DNA of 64,000 nt, from positions 248,001 to 312,000 of the forward strand of contig NZ_JOAG01000020.1 in assembly GCF_000725485.1 (NCBI RefSeq). Reading direction: 5' to 3'. Positions 62,900 to 64,000 of the stretch are shown here, in pieces. This DNA is from Nonomuraea candida. GTDB taxonomy: Bacteria; Actinomycetota; Actinomycetes; Streptosporangiales; Streptosporangiaceae. The notes beneath the pieces were generated by a model. It was given only the letters and a program-made list of their open reading frames with translations. It was not told where the DNA came from and ran no database searches. Position numbers and translations under genes: made by a program. Position 1 is the first letter of the stretch. The number at the start of each line of letters is the position of its first letter.

Positions 62900-63457
62900 C
62901 TAGCGTAGGTTCCAGTCGTCCTTTCCGCGGGTGACGATGACCTTGGAGAAGGCCGACGACCCGGTGACCCTGATAAGCGGGCCATCGTCCTGGTAACCCC
63001 CCGTTACATTGCGTTTGCCGAAGATCGAGCTGCCCTCGTCAATCACATTGGCGTTGCCGGCGACACGCACGATCAGCTTGCTGAACCAGGCACTCGTTTC
63101 GATCGTGATCTCGCGTCCCGGCAGCACCGCGTCCGACAGGTCGATGACGACCGCCCCGAACCTGGCGGTCAGCCTGGTATGGCGGGAGGCCACCCAGCGG
63201 CCCTTGCGGACGACCTTGCTGAACTGGGAGGCGATGACCTGCTGCTCGATGGCGGCGGGGACGCCGGACGCGGCCACGTCAGGTAGGTCTCGGGTGATGG
63301 GGACGAGCTCACCGACCGTCTTGGCCCTGTAGGCGCTGTCGAGGCGGTCGGCGTGCTCGACACTGGTGAGCCTTCCGGTGGCGAGGGCCTCGCCCAGCAC
63401 CGCGGCCACGCGGTCGCGGTCGGAATCTGAGGCGCGCTGATCAGAATCATCCGTCAC
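62900..63457 (-). CDS. DUF1707-domain protein with C-terminal LiaF-like domain
   Basis: The 185-residue product has the DUF1707 motif (SDSDRDRVAAVLGEALATGR and EHADRLDSAYRAKTVGEL) followed by a repetitive beta domain with RFGAVVIDLSDAVLPGREIT and SSIFGKRNVTGG, as in LiaF-like/DUF2154 proteins. These are often cell-envelope stress factors. GTG 63457 is the best start, with GGAGG 12 bases upstream; the frame further upstream is not family-like. Confidence 0.8.
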   Translation of the reverse strand: MTDDSDQRASDSDRDRVAAVLGEALATGRLTSVEHADRLDSAYRAKTVGELVPITRDLPDVAASGVPAAIEQQVIASQFSKVVRKGRWVASRHTRLTARFGAVVIDLSDAVLPGREITIETSAWFSKLIVRVAGNANVIDEGSSIFGKRNVTGGYQDDGPLIRVTGSSAFSKVIVTRGKDDWNLR

Positions 63458-63727
63458 GATGAGTTTCAACCTCCAATATGCGCCGGTCGGCGCGGGGCTC
63501 GGATTGAGGCTCTTCAAGGTGGAGCAGGCAGGCGTTGTAAAAACCAGATCGCCGCTAAGGGCGCAAGAAACTGCCGTCTTTCGCGGCATATGAGGGCCCT
63601 GCAAGACGATTTCGCGGCCGACGCGTTTGTCGTACCAACCAGCCGATAGCGCTGGGAGATGCGCAGCTCGTGCGCCGGTTCGTACCCTACGGTGCTTAAG
63701 TGTCCTCGGTCGAAACCTTGTCCGAGG

Positions 63728-64000
63728 TCATTGCTGCTTCAGAGTCATCGGCGGATCCGACGGCCCAGAGCGCCGCCCGGCGTCGGCCCGGCGCCGGGCG
63801 CGACCGCGCTCCACCAGCCACCATTCCACGATCAGCAAGGGGACGGTCCAGCCGAGCCAGGTCGTCACGCCGGCGGACGCCTTGATCACCTCCTGCATGT
63901 CCCCGCCGTAGGTCGTCTCGAACTCGGGCAGGAAGATGAGGAACAGCACCAGGCCCCAGATGCGGTTGGTGATGATCGAGGCGGTCAGCGCGAAACTGCG
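63728..64000 (-). CDS. DUF2306-like membrane protein, C-terminal part (runs off the window)
   Basis: The frame enters from the right edge and reads SFALTASIITNRIWGLVLFL, IFLPEFETTYGGD, a helix with VTTWLGWTVPLLIVEWWLVE, and a basic tail. This matches the C-terminal helices of actinobacterial DUF2306 proteins. At least two membrane helices are visible; the N-terminus lies beyond 64000. Confidence 0.65.
   Translation of the reverse strand, partial: RSFALTASIITNRIWGLVLFLIFLPEFETTYGGDMQEVIKASAGVTTWLGWTVPLLIVEWWLVERGRARRRADAGRRSGPSDPPMTLKQQ

Overview
The window is high-GC actinobacterial DNA, most like Streptosporangiaceae (a Nonomuraea-type genome) or a near relative; this is inferred from codon use, many GTG starts, abundant secreted hydrolases, TetR and ECF regulators, a SARP regulator, CU044_5270 and DUF6506-type families, and an nSTAND remnant. 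It looks like an accessory chromosome arm: small regulator/enzyme units separated by decayed genes and transposase or integrase fragments. No rRNA, complete tRNA, CRISPR array or complete insertion sequence was recognised.

Left part (1-12 kb): a leftward, tightly overlapping operon (small membrane protein, ABC ATPase, FtsX-type permease, NarL-type kinase and regulator, isochorismatase-like hydrolase); a lipoprotein; a divergent pair of a circularly permuted D-amino-acid-oxidase-like enzyme and a ThDP decarboxylase sharing a long inverted repeat; and a TetR/MFS efflux pair with a palindromic operator. A decayed stretch (13.0-14.8 kb) holds cupin and AraC pieces.

Secretome block (14.9-27.5 kb): esterase, subtilisin-like protease with three C-terminal repeats, a YD-repeat/phospholipase A2 fusion, a SARP-TPR regulator, an anchored propeller-like protein, and an unusual fusion of a necrosis-inducing (NPP1) domain, an FN3 domain and a GH18 chitinase.

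Middle (27.9-44.5 kb): a TetR/aldehyde dehydrogenase unit with three copies of one operator, a Tn3 remnant, an NmrA-like reductase, a duplicated module of abutting convergent genes (33.7-36.6 kb), a secreted beta-rich protein, a broken nSTAND NTPase, an ECF sigma/CU044_5270 pair, DUF6506, integrase debris and an FxLD-type methyltransferase with no visible peptide substrate.

Right part (44.9-64 kb): a frameshifted FAD monooxygenase, a siderophore-interacting protein/TetR pair and a TetR/quinone oxidoreductase pair (each with clear operators), IS4 and IS1380 remnants, small secreted proteins, an OmpR-type two-component system whose kinase runs into a peptidase-inhibitor gene, an ECF41 sigma factor with divergent ECF41-type promoters facing it and an FAD oxidoreductase, a serine hydrolase, a Tat-exported two-DTG aspartyl protease, a truncated kinase and a DUF1707 protein. 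Three otherwise convincing genes are broken by single-base indels, two of them in G/C runs, so some pseudogene calls could be assembly errors.
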